NCBI RefSeq assembly: GCF_913773735.1 | Contig: NZ_CAJYEB010000049.1 | Location: 124,001-188,000, forward strand | DNA length: 64,000 nucleotides | DNA from: an uncultured Massilia sp. | GTDB taxonomy: Bacteria; Pseudomonadota; Gammaproteobacteria; Burkholderiales; Burkholderiaceae_D | Direction: 5' to 3' | In this document: piece after piece, positions 27,002 through 36,339 of the stretch | How positions within the stretch are numbered: position 1 is the first letter of the stretch | Layout: the number at the start of each line of letters is the position of its first letter | The notes under the pieces: generated by a model | What the model was told of the DNA's origin: nothing | The model's input: the letters and a program-made list of their open reading frames with translations, nothing else | Database searches by the model: none | Translations under genes and position numbers: made by a program

Positions 27002-27769
27002 TTATCTCTTTGGCACCGGCTCGCGGTTTGCGCTAACATCCGGGTCCGCGAAGACGATGGTCGCATACGGCGACAGCACGGTCCAGCCCAGCGCCTCGTA
27101 CAGCGCCCTGCCCTCGGACGTCGCCACCAGCACGCCGTGCGCGGCGGCCGGACCGCGGGTCGCGCCCAGCGCCCCCATCAGCGCCGACGCCAGGCCGCGG
27201 CGCCGGTGCGCCGGCGCGGTGACGATCCGGTCGAACACGAACGCGCCGCCATGGGCGGCCGCATGCCCGCTGGCGGCCGGCGTGCCGTCGTCCGCCAGGA
27301 TGCGCGCGCCGGCGACGCCGCCATGCACCGACAGCGCGAGACGGTAGCCGGGCGGCAGCGCCGGCCCCGCCGGGAACGGCCCGGCGTGCGTCATCAGCCA
27401 CCCCTGCGCCTGCGCCGTCCAGCCCGGCGGCGCCAGCGCGAGCAGCGCGTCGGTGGCGGCGCACAGCTTGAGCGGGATGCCGGGCCGGCGGATCGCCGCG
27501 GCCAAGGCGCGCAGGCCGTCGACGGGCAGCGCGAACACGTGGCGGCGGATCTCCTGCGCCGTCCCCGTGTCCACGCGCATGCCGCCATGGTCGGGGACGG
27601 GCGCGGGCAGGCCGCGCGCCAGCGAGCGGGCCGCGAGCCAGTCCCACAGCAATTGCTGCCGGGCCGGGTGCAGCATCGCGGTGCCGGGTGCGGTGCCGGG
27701 TGCGGTGCCGGGTGCGGTGCCGGGCGCGGTGCCGGCGCCGGCGAATGGATCGGAACGGTGAGGCGGCAT
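27002..27769 (-). CDS. GNAT-family N-acetyltransferase with repeat-encoded N-terminus
   Basis: Up to 255 aa. The C-terminal half shows the GNAT acetyl-CoA motif VTAPAHRRRGLASALMGAL and the later YEALGW segment typical of the fold. The first 31 residues contain five GTAP-like units encoded by the 12-bp repeat at 27678-27737. The ATG at 27676 (224 aa) just after the repeat is an alternative start, and neither start has a clear ribosome site. Target unknown. The gene follows no obvious operon partner; the LacI gene starts 69 bp downstream. Confidence 0.75.
   Translation of the reverse strand: MPPHRSDPFAGAGTAPGTAPGTAPGTAPGTAMLHPARQQLLWDWLAARSLARGLPAPVPDHGGMRVDTGTAQEIRRHVFALPVDGLRALAAAIRRPGIPLKLCAATDALLALAPPGWTAQAQGWLMTHAGPFPAGPALPPGYRLALSVHGGVAGARILADDGTPAASGHAAAHGGAFVFDRIVTAPAHRRRGLASALMGALGATRGPAAAHGVLVATSEGRALYEALGWTVLSPYATIVFADPDVSANREPVPKR
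27678..27737. repeat. 12-bp tandem repeat, about five copies
   Basis: Unit GCGGTGCCGGGT repeated head to tail, the last two copies degenerate. In the minus-strand acetyltransferase frame it encodes GTAP units, so copy-number change keeps the frame. Slippage-prone. Confidence 0.8.
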
Positions 27770-27829
27770 CGGCGTGCGCCGGCGCGGTCAGGCGCCGGGC
27801 GGGTGCGAGGCCGATCCGGACGGCCGCCG

Positions 27830-27884
27830 GATCAGCGGCCGATCAGCGCTCGAGCAACGGTCGATCAACGGTTGATCAACGAGC
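27830..27884. repeat. 11-bp tandem repeat across the 3' end of cheV
   Basis: Five imperfect 11-bp units (27830, 27841, 27852, 27863, 27874) of the form GATCAnCGnnn. The last two overlap the final codons and stop of cheV. With an 11-bp period, gain or loss of a unit inside the coding part would shift the frame at the C-terminus. Confidence 0.7.
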
Positions 27885-28824
27885 GCAGCGTGCGCGACAG
27901 GTCCTCGGCCGAGAACTTGGCGACGTAGGCGTCGGCGCGCACGTTCTTGACGTGTTCCTCGTTGGTGGTGCCGGACAGCGAGGAATGGATCACCACGGGC
28001 ATGTCGCCGAAGCGCGGGTTCGACTTGATGTTGCGGGTCAGCGTGAAGCCGTCCATTTCCGGCATCTCGAGGTCGGTCAGCACCAGCGCGACGCGGTCGT
28101 GCACGCTCTTGCCCTCGGCCTCGGCGGACGCCGCAATCGCATTGAGCTGGTCCCAGGCTTCCTTGCCGCTCTTGGTCATCACGAACGGCAGGCCCATGGC
28201 GTCCAGGCCCTGCTCGATCAGGGCGCGCGCGACGACGGAATCGTCGGCCGCCAGGATCACGGCGCCCGGCTTGAGCTTCATCTTCTCGCCCACGGCCTGC
28301 GCGATGTTCTCGTTGTCGGCTTCCGGGTTCAGGTTGCGCAGGATGGTTTCGACGTCGAGCACCTGCGCCAGGCGCGGCGGATGCTCGTCGGTCTGCGGCA
28401 GGCGCGCGATGCTGGTCACCATGCCGCTGCCGGCGCTGTGCTCGGCCGACATCACCTGGCTCCAGTCCAGGCGCACGATCTCTTCCACGCTCTCGACGGC
28501 GAACGCCTGGGTGGTGCGGGCGAACTCCGTGACCAGCATGATGTTCAGGCCGGTCCTGGGCTTGACACCGGTGATGCCCGGCAGGTCCAGCACCTGGATG
28601 ATCTGGCCGCGCAGGTTGACGACGCCGAGCACGTGCTCGGGCGCGCCCGCCACCTTGGTGATCGTCGGCATGGCGACGATCTCGCGGATCTTGAACACGT
28701 TGATGCCGAACAGCTCGCTGTGGTCGCCGCCGTCGTCGCCGCCGAGGCGGAACAGCAGCAGTTCGAATTTGTTGTTGCTGGTGAGATTACTGCGCTCGTC
28801 GACTTCCTGTTGAACCGATTTCAT
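27865..28824 (-). CDS. cheV: Chemotaxis coupling protein CheV
   Basis: A 319-aa protein with an N-terminal CheW-like domain (about 18-165, including LFGINVFKIREIV and VLGVVNLRGQIIQVLDL) and a C-terminal receiver domain (about 185-315). The receiver has the phosphoacceptor Asp in LVLTDLEMPEMDG, an acidic pair in ILAADDS, and the conserved Lys in AYVAKFS. This is the CheV architecture: it couples chemoreceptors to CheA and tunes signalling by its own phosphorylation. No other chemotaxis or flagellar gene is in the window, which is common for cheV orphans. The last codons lie in an 11-bp tandem repeat. Confidence 0.93.
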   Translation of the reverse strand: MKSVQQEVDERSNLTSNNKFELLLFRLGGDDGGDHSELFGINVFKIREIVAMPTITKVAGAPEHVLGVVNLRGQIIQVLDLPGITGVKPRTGLNIMLVTEFARTTQAFAVESVEEIVRLDWSQVMSAEHSAGSGMVTSIARLPQTDEHPPRLAQVLDVETILRNLNPEADNENIAQAVGEKMKLKPGAVILAADDSVVARALIEQGLDAMGLPFVMTKSGKEAWDQLNAIAASAEAEGKSVHDRVALVLTDLEMPEMDGFTLTRNIKSNPRFGDMPVVIHSSLSGTTNEEHVKNVRADAYVAKFSAEDLSRTLRSLINR

Positions 28825-28967
28825 GTCCCCATCCCAAAAAGATCATTCCTGTGAGAAATTCTAGTCGTGAATCCTCGCACTGTGTAAAGACTCGGGGTCG
28901 GCGGCGTCAATTTCGCAACGTTTGGTTCCAAAAAACCACAAACCAGCGGATCCGCTTCATGGAATCG

Positions 28968-29918
28968 TCATTTATGGGCGTCGACATCGGCCAGCGCCAG
29001 CCGCGCCATCGTGCGGATGCCCTCGTAGGACTTGGCGGCGGCGATGAAGCGGCCGTTGTGGCAGAACCCGGCGTCCGGCACGCCGGTGACCGCCGCCAGC
29101 TCGGCGTCGCGCAGTCCGGCCCAGGCCAGCGGCAGGTCGGCGCGGGCGTCGAAGTTCTCGGTACTGGTCGGCACCGTGTGGATCATGTGGCGCTGCTCGG
29201 CCAGGTTATGGCTGATCACGAACAGCACGCCCGGCATCTCCTTGCGCACCACGGTCGACCAAGGCAGCGCGCCGTTCTTCAGGAACAGCACGCGGCCGTC
29301 CTCCAGCAGTTCGGAGGCGCGCACCTGCTCCAGCGCCAGCAGCGCGCCGACGCGGTACTTGACGGCGTTGACCATGATGTCGGTCAGCACGGCCATCGCC
29401 CGCTCGAACTGCGCGGTCCGGTAGTCCTCGGCGGCGGCGCCGTAGCCGAGGCGCTGTTCGTCCATCCAGTTCAGGTTGTAGCCGGACACGATGGCCGACA
29501 GGCCGTAGCCGCCCGGCGCGCTCTTGGCCGCGCCGACGTCGGACAGGTCGAGGTACTGGACGACGTCGCCGTCGATCGCCCAGGCGATCTGCTGGGCCGT
29601 CTCCAGCGGCAGCACGTGGCCGGCGTGCGCGGCCGCCAGCGCGGCGACGCAGCGCGCGCCGTATTCCTTCCATACCAGGCCGGCGCTGGCGTACGGCACG
29701 CCGCTCATGCGCGCGCCGTCGAAGCCCTTCTGGTGATGGTCGAAGCGGCCGCTGGCCGGATCCCAGACGCCGCCGACGTCGATGGCGAAATCGGCCGACG
29801 CGATGATGGCGGCGTCGCGCGTGCGCACCAGGCCGGCGTCGGGGAACAGGATCCTGAGGACGGCGACGGCCCACGCGTCGTCCGCGTGGAATTTGCCGCC
29901 GTGGGTTGCAATCAGCAT
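28968..29918 (-). CDS. MYG1 family metal-dependent hydrolase (UPF0160)
   Basis: A 316-aa protein. The N-terminus MLIATHGGKFHADDAWAVAV contains the HxxxFHxDD metal motif of the MYG1/DHH-like family, and a further DVGGVWDP...FDHHQKGF segment supplies DHH-type ligands (about 48-66). Eukaryotic MYG1 is a 3'-5' RNA exonuclease; bacterial members are mostly uncharacterised, so a phosphoesterase or nuclease role is only inferred. No signal peptide, so cytoplasmic. It stands 143 bp upstream of cheV on the same strand and diverges from the cyanophycinase gene. Confidence 0.88.
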   Translation of the reverse strand: MLIATHGGKFHADDAWAVAVLRILFPDAGLVRTRDAAIIASADFAIDVGGVWDPASGRFDHHQKGFDGARMSGVPYASAGLVWKEYGARCVAALAAAHAGHVLPLETAQQIAWAIDGDVVQYLDLSDVGAAKSAPGGYGLSAIVSGYNLNWMDEQRLGYGAAAEDYRTAQFERAMAVLTDIMVNAVKYRVGALLALEQVRASELLEDGRVLFLKNGALPWSTVVRKEMPGVLFVISHNLAEQRHMIHTVPTSTENFDARADLPLAWAGLRDAELAAVTGVPDAGFCHNGRFIAAAKSYEGIRTMARLALADVDAHK

Positions 29919-30061
29919 GGCGTGGCTCTATCGGTTGGTCTGGGTCGCATCATACCGGTTCGCGCGCCGTTCGCCCAACGCGCACGGCCGCGCGTCGTCC
30001 GGCATCTCCGGTATCATCCTGTAGCAACGCCAACCCAACCTTCGCCCCGGAGCCGAGTCCC

Positions 30062-31306
30062 ATGTCATTACGCCTGGCCGCAGCCTTCCTGCCCGCCCTT
30101 GCCTTCGCCGCCACGCTGTGGCCGTTCGCCGCCCCGGCCGCGCATGCCGCCGAGGCCGCGCCGCCGAAGGGCGCGCTGGTGATCGCCGGCGGCGCGCTGC
30201 GCGCCAACAACGACCAGGTGTGGGACCGCATCGTAGAACTGGCCGGCGGGCGCGGCGCCCGCATCGCCGTGTTCCCGACCGCCGCCGGCAACCCGCAGCG
30301 CTCGGGCGACTTCATCGCCGGCGTGCTGGCGCGCCACGGCGCCAGGCCGTTCGTGGTGCCGCTGGCGCCGCGCCTGGCCGGCAGCGACGTGCGCCGCGCG
30401 GCCGAGGACCCGCAGCTGGCGGCCAGCGTGCGCGCCGCCGGCGGCGCCTTCTTCACCGGCGGCGACCAGGGCCGCATCACGGCCGCGCTGCGCCGTCCGG
30501 ACGGCAGCGACAGCGCCGTGCTGGAAGCTCTGTGGGCCATGTACCGGCGCGGCGGGGTCATCGCAGGCACCAGCGCCGGCGCGGCGATCATGAGCCGCAC
30601 GATGTTCTACGAGGGCCGCGCGCCGCTGCCCACGCTCAAGGACGGCATCACCGACGGGCGCGACATCGCGCCGGGCCTGGGCTTCATCGGCGACGACGTG
30701 TTCGTCGACCAGCACCTGCTGGTGCGCGGCCGCTTCGCGCGCATGCTTCCGGCGATGCTGGCCAAGCGCTACCGGCTCGGCCTGGGCATCGACGAGAACA
30801 CGGCGGCCGTCGTCACTTACGCCGGCAACCGCCAGCTGATCCAGGTGATCGGCTACAAGGGCGCGATCCTGCTCGACCTGGCGCAGGCGACGACGGACAC
30901 GTCGCGTCCCGGCTTCAACATCGCCAACGCGCGCATCAGCTACCTGGACAGCGGCGACCGCTACGACGTCGCCAGCGGCGCCTTCACGCCGGGCGACGAC
31001 AAGAACAAGGTGGACCCCGAAGCGCCGGCGGTGCGCGGTCCGCTGTTCGCCGCCGACATCCTCGGCAACACGACGGTGGTCGACCTGCTGCAGAAACTGT
31101 GCGACAGCGACCAGCAGCGCGCCACCGGCATCGCCTTCGGCGGCCCGGGCAGCGGCACGCCGGAACGCGGCTTCGAGTTCCAGTTCTCGCGCACGCCCGA
31201 GAGCGAGGGCTGGGAATCCACGGTGGCCGACACCTATTCGGTGTACCGGATGCGCATGGACGTGCGGCCGGTGAGGGTCAAGCAGCCGCTGTACGAGGCG
31301 GAGTGA
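30062..31306 (+). CDS. Secreted cyanophycinase (CphE-like)
   Basis: A 414-aa protein starting at ATG 30062 with a signal peptide (residues 1-30, ending AAHAAEA). The frame is open 5' of this ATG but without protein-like sequence. The peptidase S51-type nucleophile elbow GTSAGAA places Ser171, and the acid/His region includes FFTGGDQGRI and VDQHLLVRGRF. Cyanophycinases hydrolyse cyanophycin (multi-L-arginyl-poly-aspartate) to beta-Asp-Arg dipeptides. Length and export signal resemble the extracellular CphE enzymes that degrade cyanophycin from other organisms, rather than the about 270-aa intracellular CphB. No cyanophycin synthetase or isoaspartyl dipeptidase is in the window. Confidence 0.87.
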   Translation: MSLRLAAAFLPALAFAATLWPFAAPAAHAAEAAPPKGALVIAGGALRANNDQVWDRIVELAGGRGARIAVFPTAAGNPQRSGDFIAGVLARHGARPFVVPLAPRLAGSDVRRAAEDPQLAASVRAAGGAFFTGGDQGRITAALRRPDGSDSAVLEALWAMYRRGGVIAGTSAGAAIMSRTMFYEGRAPLPTLKDGITDGRDIAPGLGFIGDDVFVDQHLLVRGRFARMLPAMLAKRYRLGLGIDENTAAVVTYAGNRQLIQVIGYKGAILLDLAQATTDTSRPGFNIANARISYLDSGDRYDVASGAFTPGDDKNKVDPEAPAVRGPLFAADILGNTTVVDLLQKLCDSDQQRATGIAFGGPGSGTPERGFEFQFSRTPESEGWESTVADTYSVYRMRMDVRPVRVKQPLYEAE

Positions 31307-31349
31307 AGCGTAGCCGGGCGCCCCGGGTCGCATCGGGGATCGACGTCTT

Positions 31350-31390
31350 GCCGGCCCCGTCGGCCGCCGCCGGCCGCACGGGGCGCCGGC
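31350..31390. terminator. Large GC hairpin between convergent genes
   Basis: GCCGG-CCCCGT-CGGCCG (31350-31366) pairs with CGGCCG-ACGGGG-CCGGC (31371-31390), with a CCGC loop, one bulged C and a two-base bulge: about 17 base pairs. It lies in the 85-bp gap between the cyanophycinase stop and the lrp stop. There is no T-run, so a bidirectional stop is a guess from position and strength. Confidence 0.4.
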
Positions 31391-31391
31391 G

Positions 31392-31877
31392 TCAGCGCCC
31401 CACCGCCAGCGCCAGCGTCTCCTTCACCTCTTCCATCACCACGTAGCTCTTCGACTGCCCGCCGTCGGCCACGTGCAGGATCTCGCCCAGCAGGCGCCGG
31501 TACTCGGTCATCTCGGGGATGCGCGCCTTGATCAGGTAGTCGAAGTCGCCCGACACCAGGTGGCATTCCATCACCTCGGGAATGGCCAGCATGGCGCGGC
31601 GGAAGCGCTCGAAGGCCTTCTCGGACTTCTGGTGCAGCGTGATTTCGACGAAGACCAGGATCTGCAGGCCCAGCGCCTGCGGCGCCACGCGCGCATGGTA
31701 GCCAGCGATGACGCCGTCGCGCTCCATGCGCTTGACCCGCTCGATGCAGGGCGTCAGCGACAGGCCCACCTGCTCGGCCAGGTCCTTCATCACGATCCGC
31801 CCGTCCTGCTGCAGGACGGCCAGGATGTGCAGGTCGATCTTGTCGAGCACGCGGTTCGACGCTTTTTGCACGCGCAT
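31392..31877 (-). CDS. Lrp/AsnC-family transcriptional regulator
   Basis: A 161-aa Lrp-type regulator: helix-turn-helix at about 13-60 (DLHILAVLQQDGRI, DLAEQVGLSLTPCIERVKRM), then the RAM/ligand domain (about 75-150, with VMECHLVSGDFDYLIKARI). It diverges from dadA with 103 bp between the starts. In gammaproteobacteria Lrp-type proteins control dadAX in response to alanine or leucine, so this is probably the local regulator of the dadA-alr unit. The intergenic sequence is AT-rich, suitable for Lrp binding. Confidence 0.92.
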   Translation of the reverse strand: MRVQKASNRVLDKIDLHILAVLQQDGRIVMKDLAEQVGLSLTPCIERVKRMERDGVIAGYHARVAPQALGLQILVFVEITLHQKSEKAFERFRRAMLAIPEVMECHLVSGDFDYLIKARIPEMTEYRRLLGEILHVADGGQSKSYVVMEEVKETLALAVGR

Positions 31878-31980
31878 GAATTTTCACCAAAAAGTCACGT
31901 AATTACCGAAGCAATTATCGCGTGCCTACATGTAACATGGCAATCTTTTCTAAATCTGCAGGAACTCAGGAAGAATAGCT

Positions 31981-33282
31981 ATGCGAGCAACGCGCGTTTT
32001 GGTGCTGGGCAGCGGCGTGGTCGGGGTGACCACTGCCTATTATCTGGCCAAGGCCGGCCACGACGTCACCGTCATCGACCGCCAGCCCGGTCCGGCCCTC
32101 GAGACCAGTTTCGCCAACGCCGGCCAGATCTCGCCCGGCTATGCCTCGCCCTGGGCCGCCCCCGGCATCCCGCTGAAGGCGTTCAAGTGGCTGTTCCAGC
32201 GCCACGCGCCGCTGGCGATCCGTCCGGACGGCAGCCTGTTCCAGCTCCAGTGGATGTGGGAGATGTACCGCAACTGCGACGCGTCGCGCTACGCCGTCAA
32301 CAAGGAACGCATGGTGCGCCTGGCCGAATACAGCCGCGACTGCATCCGCCAGCTGCGCCGCGACACCGGCATCGCCTACGAAGGCCGCCAGCAGGGCACG
32401 CTGCAGCTGTTCCGCACCCAGGCCCAGTTCGACGGCGCCGCCAAGGACATCGAGGTGCTCAAGGAAGCCGGCGTGGCCTTCGAGGTGCTCGGCCGCGAAC
32501 GGCTCGGCAGCGCCGAGCCGGCGCTGGACCGCGTGCGCGACAAGCTGGTCGGCGGCCTGCGCCTGCCGAACGACGAGACCGGCGACTGCCAGCTGTTCAC
32601 CGCGCGCCTGACGCAGATGGCGCGCGAGCTGGGCGTGCGCTTCGAGTTCGACACCGAGATCCAGCGCCTGGACATCGTGGGCGGCGAAGTGGCTGCCGTG
32701 CACACCAGCAAGGGCCCGTTCGGCGCGGATCGCTACGTGCTGGCGCTGGGCAGCTATTCGCGCCTGCTGCTGCAGGACTGGTTCCGCGTGCCGGTCTACC
32801 CGCTCAAGGGCTATTCGATCACGGTGCCGATCGTCGACGCGGCCCGCGCGCCGGTGTCGACCATCCTCGACGAAACCTACAAGATCGCCGTCACCCGCTT
32901 CGACGACCGCATCCGCGTCGGCGGCATGGCGGAGATCGCCGGCTACAGCAAGGTGCTGAACCCGGCCCGCCGCGAGACGCTGGAAATGGTGGTGAACGAC
33001 CTGTTCCCGGGCGGCGGCGACGTCGCCAACGCCACCTTCTGGACCGGCCTGCGCCCGATGACGCCGGACAGCACGCCGATCGTCGGCGCCACGCCGCTGC
33101 GCAACCTGTTCCTGAACACCGGCCACGGCACGCTCGGCTGGACCATGGCCTGCGGCTCGGCCAGCGTGATCGCCGACCTGGTGGGCGGACGCAAGCCGGC
33201 CATCCACGCCGACGACCTGGCCGTGTTCCGCTACGCCGGCAACGGCGCCGCGCAAGCCCGTCCGGCCCTGGCGCGCGCGTGA
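31981..33282 (+). CDS. dadA: D-amino acid dehydrogenase
   Basis: A 433-aa flavoprotein with an N-terminal FAD-binding motif [20 protein letters not shown] (about 6-25) and the family segment [18 protein letters not shown]. The C-terminal [13 protein letters not shown] and [15 protein letters not shown] segments are typical of DadA. It oxidatively deaminates D-amino acids, mainly D-alanine, at the inner face of the membrane and passes electrons to the respiratory chain. Length matches E. coli DadA (432 aa). The ATG follows AGGAAGAATAGCT. The alanine racemase gene begins 2 bp downstream, giving the usual L-Ala to D-Ala to pyruvate catabolic pair. Confidence 0.94.
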   Translation: MRATRVLVLGSGVVGVTTAYYLAKAGHDVTVIDRQPGPALETSFANAGQISPGYASPWAAPGIPLKAFKWLFQRHAPLAIRPDGSLFQLQWMWEMYRNCDASRYAVNKERMVRLAEYSRDCIRQLRRDTGIAYEGRQQGTLQLFRTQAQFDGAAKDIEVLKEAGVAFEVLGRERLGSAEPALDRVRDKLVGGLRLPNDETGDCQLFTARLTQMARELGVRFEFDTEIQRLDIVGGEVAAVHTSKGPFGADRYVLALGSYSRLLLQDWFRVPVYPLKGYSITVPIVDAARAPVSTILDETYKIAVTRFDDRIRVGGMAEIAGYSKVLNPARRETLEMVVNDLFPGGGDVANATFWTGLRPMTPDSTPIVGATPLRNLFLNTGHGTLGWTMACGSASVIADLVGGRKPAIHADDLAVFRYAGNGAAQARPALARA

Positions 33283-33284
33283 GC

Positions 33285-34457
33285 ATGGGCGCACCGATCG
33301 CGGCGGGTACGATGACCCGCACCGGCCATGGCGCCCAGGCGCCGCAGGAAGACCTGGCCGCGGCCCGCGCCGGCGCCCTGCTCGACATCGACCTGGACGC
33401 CATCCGCGCCAACTACCGGCTGCTGCGCGCGCGCGCCGGCGGCGCCGAGGTGGCCGGCGTGATGAAGGCCGACGCCTACGGCCTGGGCATGGCGCAGGTG
33501 GCGCCGGCGCTGGTGCTGGAGGGCTGCCGCACCTTCTTCACCGCCCACCTGGACGAAGGCATCCGCCTGCGCGCCCTGGTGCCGGCGTCCAGCACGATCT
33601 ACGTGCTGCACGGGCCGATGCCCGGCACCGCGCCCGACTTCCTCGCCCACGACCTGGTGCCGGTACTGAACGACCCCGGCCAGGTGCACGAATGGACCGG
33701 CGCCGCCCGCGCGAGCAGGCGGCGCCTGCCGGCCGCCATCCAGGTCGACACCGGCATGTCGCGCATGGGCCTGTCGCCGGCCGACCTGGCCGGACTGGGC
33801 GCGCCGGCCGACTGGCTGGCCGCGCTGCAGCCACGACTCTTGATGAGCCACCTGGCCTGCGCCGACGTCCCCGGCCATCCGATGAACGCCGCCCAGCGCG
33901 CGCGCTTCGAGGAACTGCGCGCGCTGTTCCCCGGCGTGCCGTGCAGCCTGGCCAATTCCTCGGCCGTGTTCCTGGACCCGGCCTTCCACTACGACCTGGT
34001 GCGGCCGGGCGCCGCCCTGTACGGCATCAATCCGCAGCCGGAGCAGCCCAATCCCCTGCGCCAGGCCGTGTCGCTGCGGGCGCGCATCGTGCAGGTGCGC
34101 GACGTCGCGGACGGCGCCGCCGTCGGCTACGGCGCGCGCTGGATCGCCGAGGGCCCGCGCCGCATCGCCACCATCGCGATCGGCTACGCCGACGGCTGGC
34201 TGCGCGCCCTGACCAACCGCGGCTTCGCCTTCGTCGACGGCGTGCGCGTGCCGGTCGCCGGCACGGTGTCGATGGACAGCGTCACGCTCGACGTGAGCGC
34301 CATCCCGCGCGAGCGCATCGCGGCGGGGCTGGCGGTGGAACTGCTCGGCCCGCACCAGCACGTGGACGAGGTGGCGGCGCAGGCGGGCACCATCGGCTAC
34401 GAGGTGCTCACGCGCCTGGGCAGCCGCTTCCACCGGCGCTACCGGATGGCCGGCTAG
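33285..34457 (+). CDS. Alanine racemase, catabolic type
   Basis: The ATG at 33285 gives 390 aa. A GTG at 33279 overlapping the dadA stop and an ATG at 33312 are alternatives; the family is usually 355-370 aa, so the later start is reasonable. The PLP lysine lies in GVMKADAYGLGM and the second catalytic Tyr in AVGYGARWIA, with TIAIGYADGWLRA and VAGTVSMDS also diagnostic. It is a fold-III PLP enzyme interconverting L- and D-alanine. Paired with dadA it corresponds to dadX, but whether it is the only alanine racemase of the genome is unknown. Confidence 0.92.
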   Translation: MGAPIAAGTMTRTGHGAQAPQEDLAAARAGALLDIDLDAIRANYRLLRARAGGAEVAGVMKADAYGLGMAQVAPALVLEGCRTFFTAHLDEGIRLRALVPASSTIYVLHGPMPGTAPDFLAHDLVPVLNDPGQVHEWTGAARASRRRLPAAIQVDTGMSRMGLSPADLAGLGAPADWLAALQPRLLMSHLACADVPGHPMNAAQRARFEELRALFPGVPCSLANSSAVFLDPAFHYDLVRPGAALYGINPQPEQPNPLRQAVSLRARIVQVRDVADGAAVGYGARWIAEGPRRIATIAIGYADGWLRALTNRGFAFVDGVRVPVAGTVSMDSVTLDVSAIPRERIAAGLAVELLGPHQHVDEVAAQAGTIGYEVLTRLGSRFHRRYRMAG

Positions 34458-34689
34458 GCGCACGCCGGCCCGCGCGCCTGCAACCCGGAGGGTGGACGAC
34501 TGCCCTCCTGCCTCCGCAACGACGCGGCGTCCACGCTGCCCACGCGTGACGTGCGCGTCGTGTCGGCCTGGCTCGCAAGCGGCCGCGGGCGCTTTCCGGA
34601 AAAACCTGACAATTCCTTCGATATGCCCTGCATCGGCACGCAAGCGGCGTCACCTACAATGACAGTTCCTTAACTTCCGCAAGCCCGCC

Positions 34690-36255
34690 ATGGAATTGCT
34701 CCTCGACCCCAATATATGGGTCGGCCTCCTTACCCTCATCGTGCTCGAGATCGTCCTCGGCATCGACAACCTCATCTTCATCGCCATCCTGGCGGAAAAA
34801 CTCCCCCCGCACCAGCGCGACAAGGCGCGCGTCCTCGGCCTGTCGCTCGCCATGGTCATGCGCCTGGGCCTGCTCACGATGATCTCGTGGATGGTCACGC
34901 TGACCGCCCCCCTGTTTTCCGTCGCCTCGCTGTCGTTCTCCGGACGCGACCTGATCCTGCTGGTCGGCGGCCTGTTCCTGCTGTTCAAGGCGACGATGGA
35001 ACTCCATGAGCGCGTCGAGGGCAAGACCCACGTCCAGAGCGGCAAGCGCGAATACGCCAGCTTCGCCGCCGTCGTGGCCCAGATCATCGTGCTGGACGCC
35101 GTGTTCTCGCTCGACGCCGTGATCACGGCCGTCGGCATGGTCGACCAGCTCGGCGTCATGATGGCCGCCGTGATCATCTCGATGAGCGTGATGCTGTTCG
35201 CCTCCAAGCCGCTGACGCGCTTCGTCAACGCGCATCCGACCGTGGTGGTGCTGTGCCTGAGCTTCCTGCTGATGATCGGCCTGAGCCTGGTCGCCGAAGG
35301 CTTCGGCTTCCACATCCCCAAGGGCTACCTGTACGCCGCGATCGGCTTCTCGGTGGTGATCGAGGCGCTGAACCAGCTCGCGCGCCGCAACTTCATCCGC
35401 AAGGACGCGCACATCCCGCTGCGCGACCGCACCGCCGACGCCGTGCTGCGCCTGCTGGGCGGCCGCCAGCGCCACGCCCACGACGACGAACGGCAGGACG
35501 CCGCCGGCCAGGCCGAGGCGCCCGCCTTCGACGCCGAGGAGCGCGCGATGGTCAGCGGGGTGCTGAGCCTGTCGCAGCGCTCGATCCGCTCGATCATGAC
35601 CAACCGCTCGGACATCTCGTGGATCGACATCGGCGACGCCCCGGCCGCCGTGCGCGCCCGCGTGCTGGCCACGCCGCACGGCTTCTTCCCCGTCTGCCGC
35701 GGCCAGCTCGACGAGATCGTCGGCGTGGCGCGCGCCAAGGACCTGATCGCGGACATCGCGCTGAACGGCGCGATCGACCCGGCCAGCATCCGCCAGCCGA
35801 TCGTGATGCCGGAAGCGAGCGGCGTGTTGAAGGTGATGGAGACGCTCAAGCGCTCGCACGGCCAGGTGGTGCTGATCGCCGACGAATACGGCACGCTGCA
35901 GGGCCTGGTCACGCCGATCGACATCCTGGAAGCGATCGCCGGCGAATTCCCGGACGAGGACGAACAGCCGGTGGTGCAGGAAGCCGGCCCGGGACGCTGG
36001 CGCGTCGACGGCACGGCCGACCTGCACTACCTGGAACAGGTGCTGCAGGCGAGCGACCTGGTCGGCGACGGCCACGACTACAGCTCGCTGGCGGGCCTGA
36101 TGCTGGAACGCTTCGGCACGCTGCCCGCGGCCGGCGACGGCCTCGCGATCGGCGGCTTCCGCTTCGAGGTGGCCGAGGTGGTGGAACGCCGGATCGCGAC
36201 GGTCCTGGTGACGCGCCTGGAGGACGAGACGGTCGTGCCGGGCCAGGACGACTGA
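34690..36255 (+). CDS. TerC-family membrane protein with CBS and CorC domains
   Basis: A 521-aa protein. Residues about 10-245 carry seven or so membrane helices of the TerC family, with the acidic motifs [13 protein letters not shown] and [14 protein letters not shown] that form its metal site. A cytosolic CBS-domain pair (about 300-425) and a CorC/HlyC-type C-terminal domain (about 435-515) follow. This is the YegH/YoaE arrangement. TerC proteins are linked to manganese export, but the CBS-bearing class is little studied. The 232-bp upstream region has a TACAAT that could be a -10 box near 34652; I could not recognise a yybP-ykoY manganese riboswitch there. Confidence 0.9.
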   Translation: MELLLDPNIWVGLLTLIVLEIVLGIDNLIFIAILAEKLPPHQRDKARVLGLSLAMVMRLGLLTMISWMVTLTAPLFSVASLSFSGRDLILLVGGLFLLFKATMELHERVEGKTHVQSGKREYASFAAVVAQIIVLDAVFSLDAVITAVGMVDQLGVMMAAVIISMSVMLFASKPLTRFVNAHPTVVVLCLSFLLMIGLSLVAEGFGFHIPKGYLYAAIGFSVVIEALNQLARRNFIRKDAHIPLRDRTADAVLRLLGGRQRHAHDDERQDAAGQAEAPAFDAEERAMVSGVLSLSQRSIRSIMTNRSDISWIDIGDAPAAVRARVLATPHGFFPVCRGQLDEIVGVARAKDLIADIALNGAIDPASIRQPIVMPEASGVLKVMETLKRSHGQVVLIADEYGTLQGLVTPIDILEAIAGEFPDEDEQPVVQEAGPGRWRVDGTADLHYLEQVLQASDLVGDGHDYSSLAGLMLERFGTLPAAGDGLAIGGFRFEVAEVVERRIATVLVTRLEDETVVPGQDD

Positions 36256-36339
36256 GCGCCGCCCGGCCGTCCCGGCCCGAATGCGCCCGCAGGCCGGTCG
36301 CGTGGGCCGGGCGGCCCGGCCACGACGCCGCCGCCCGCC

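Noticed and set aside
28825-28967. Sigma-28 flagellar promoter for cheV
   Set aside because: No convincing TAAA and GCCGATAA pair at the proper spacing was found in the upstream gap.
34458-34689. Manganese (yybP-ykoY) riboswitch before the TerC-family gene
   Set aside because: Expected from E. coli alx, but I could not recognise its conserved core motifs here.
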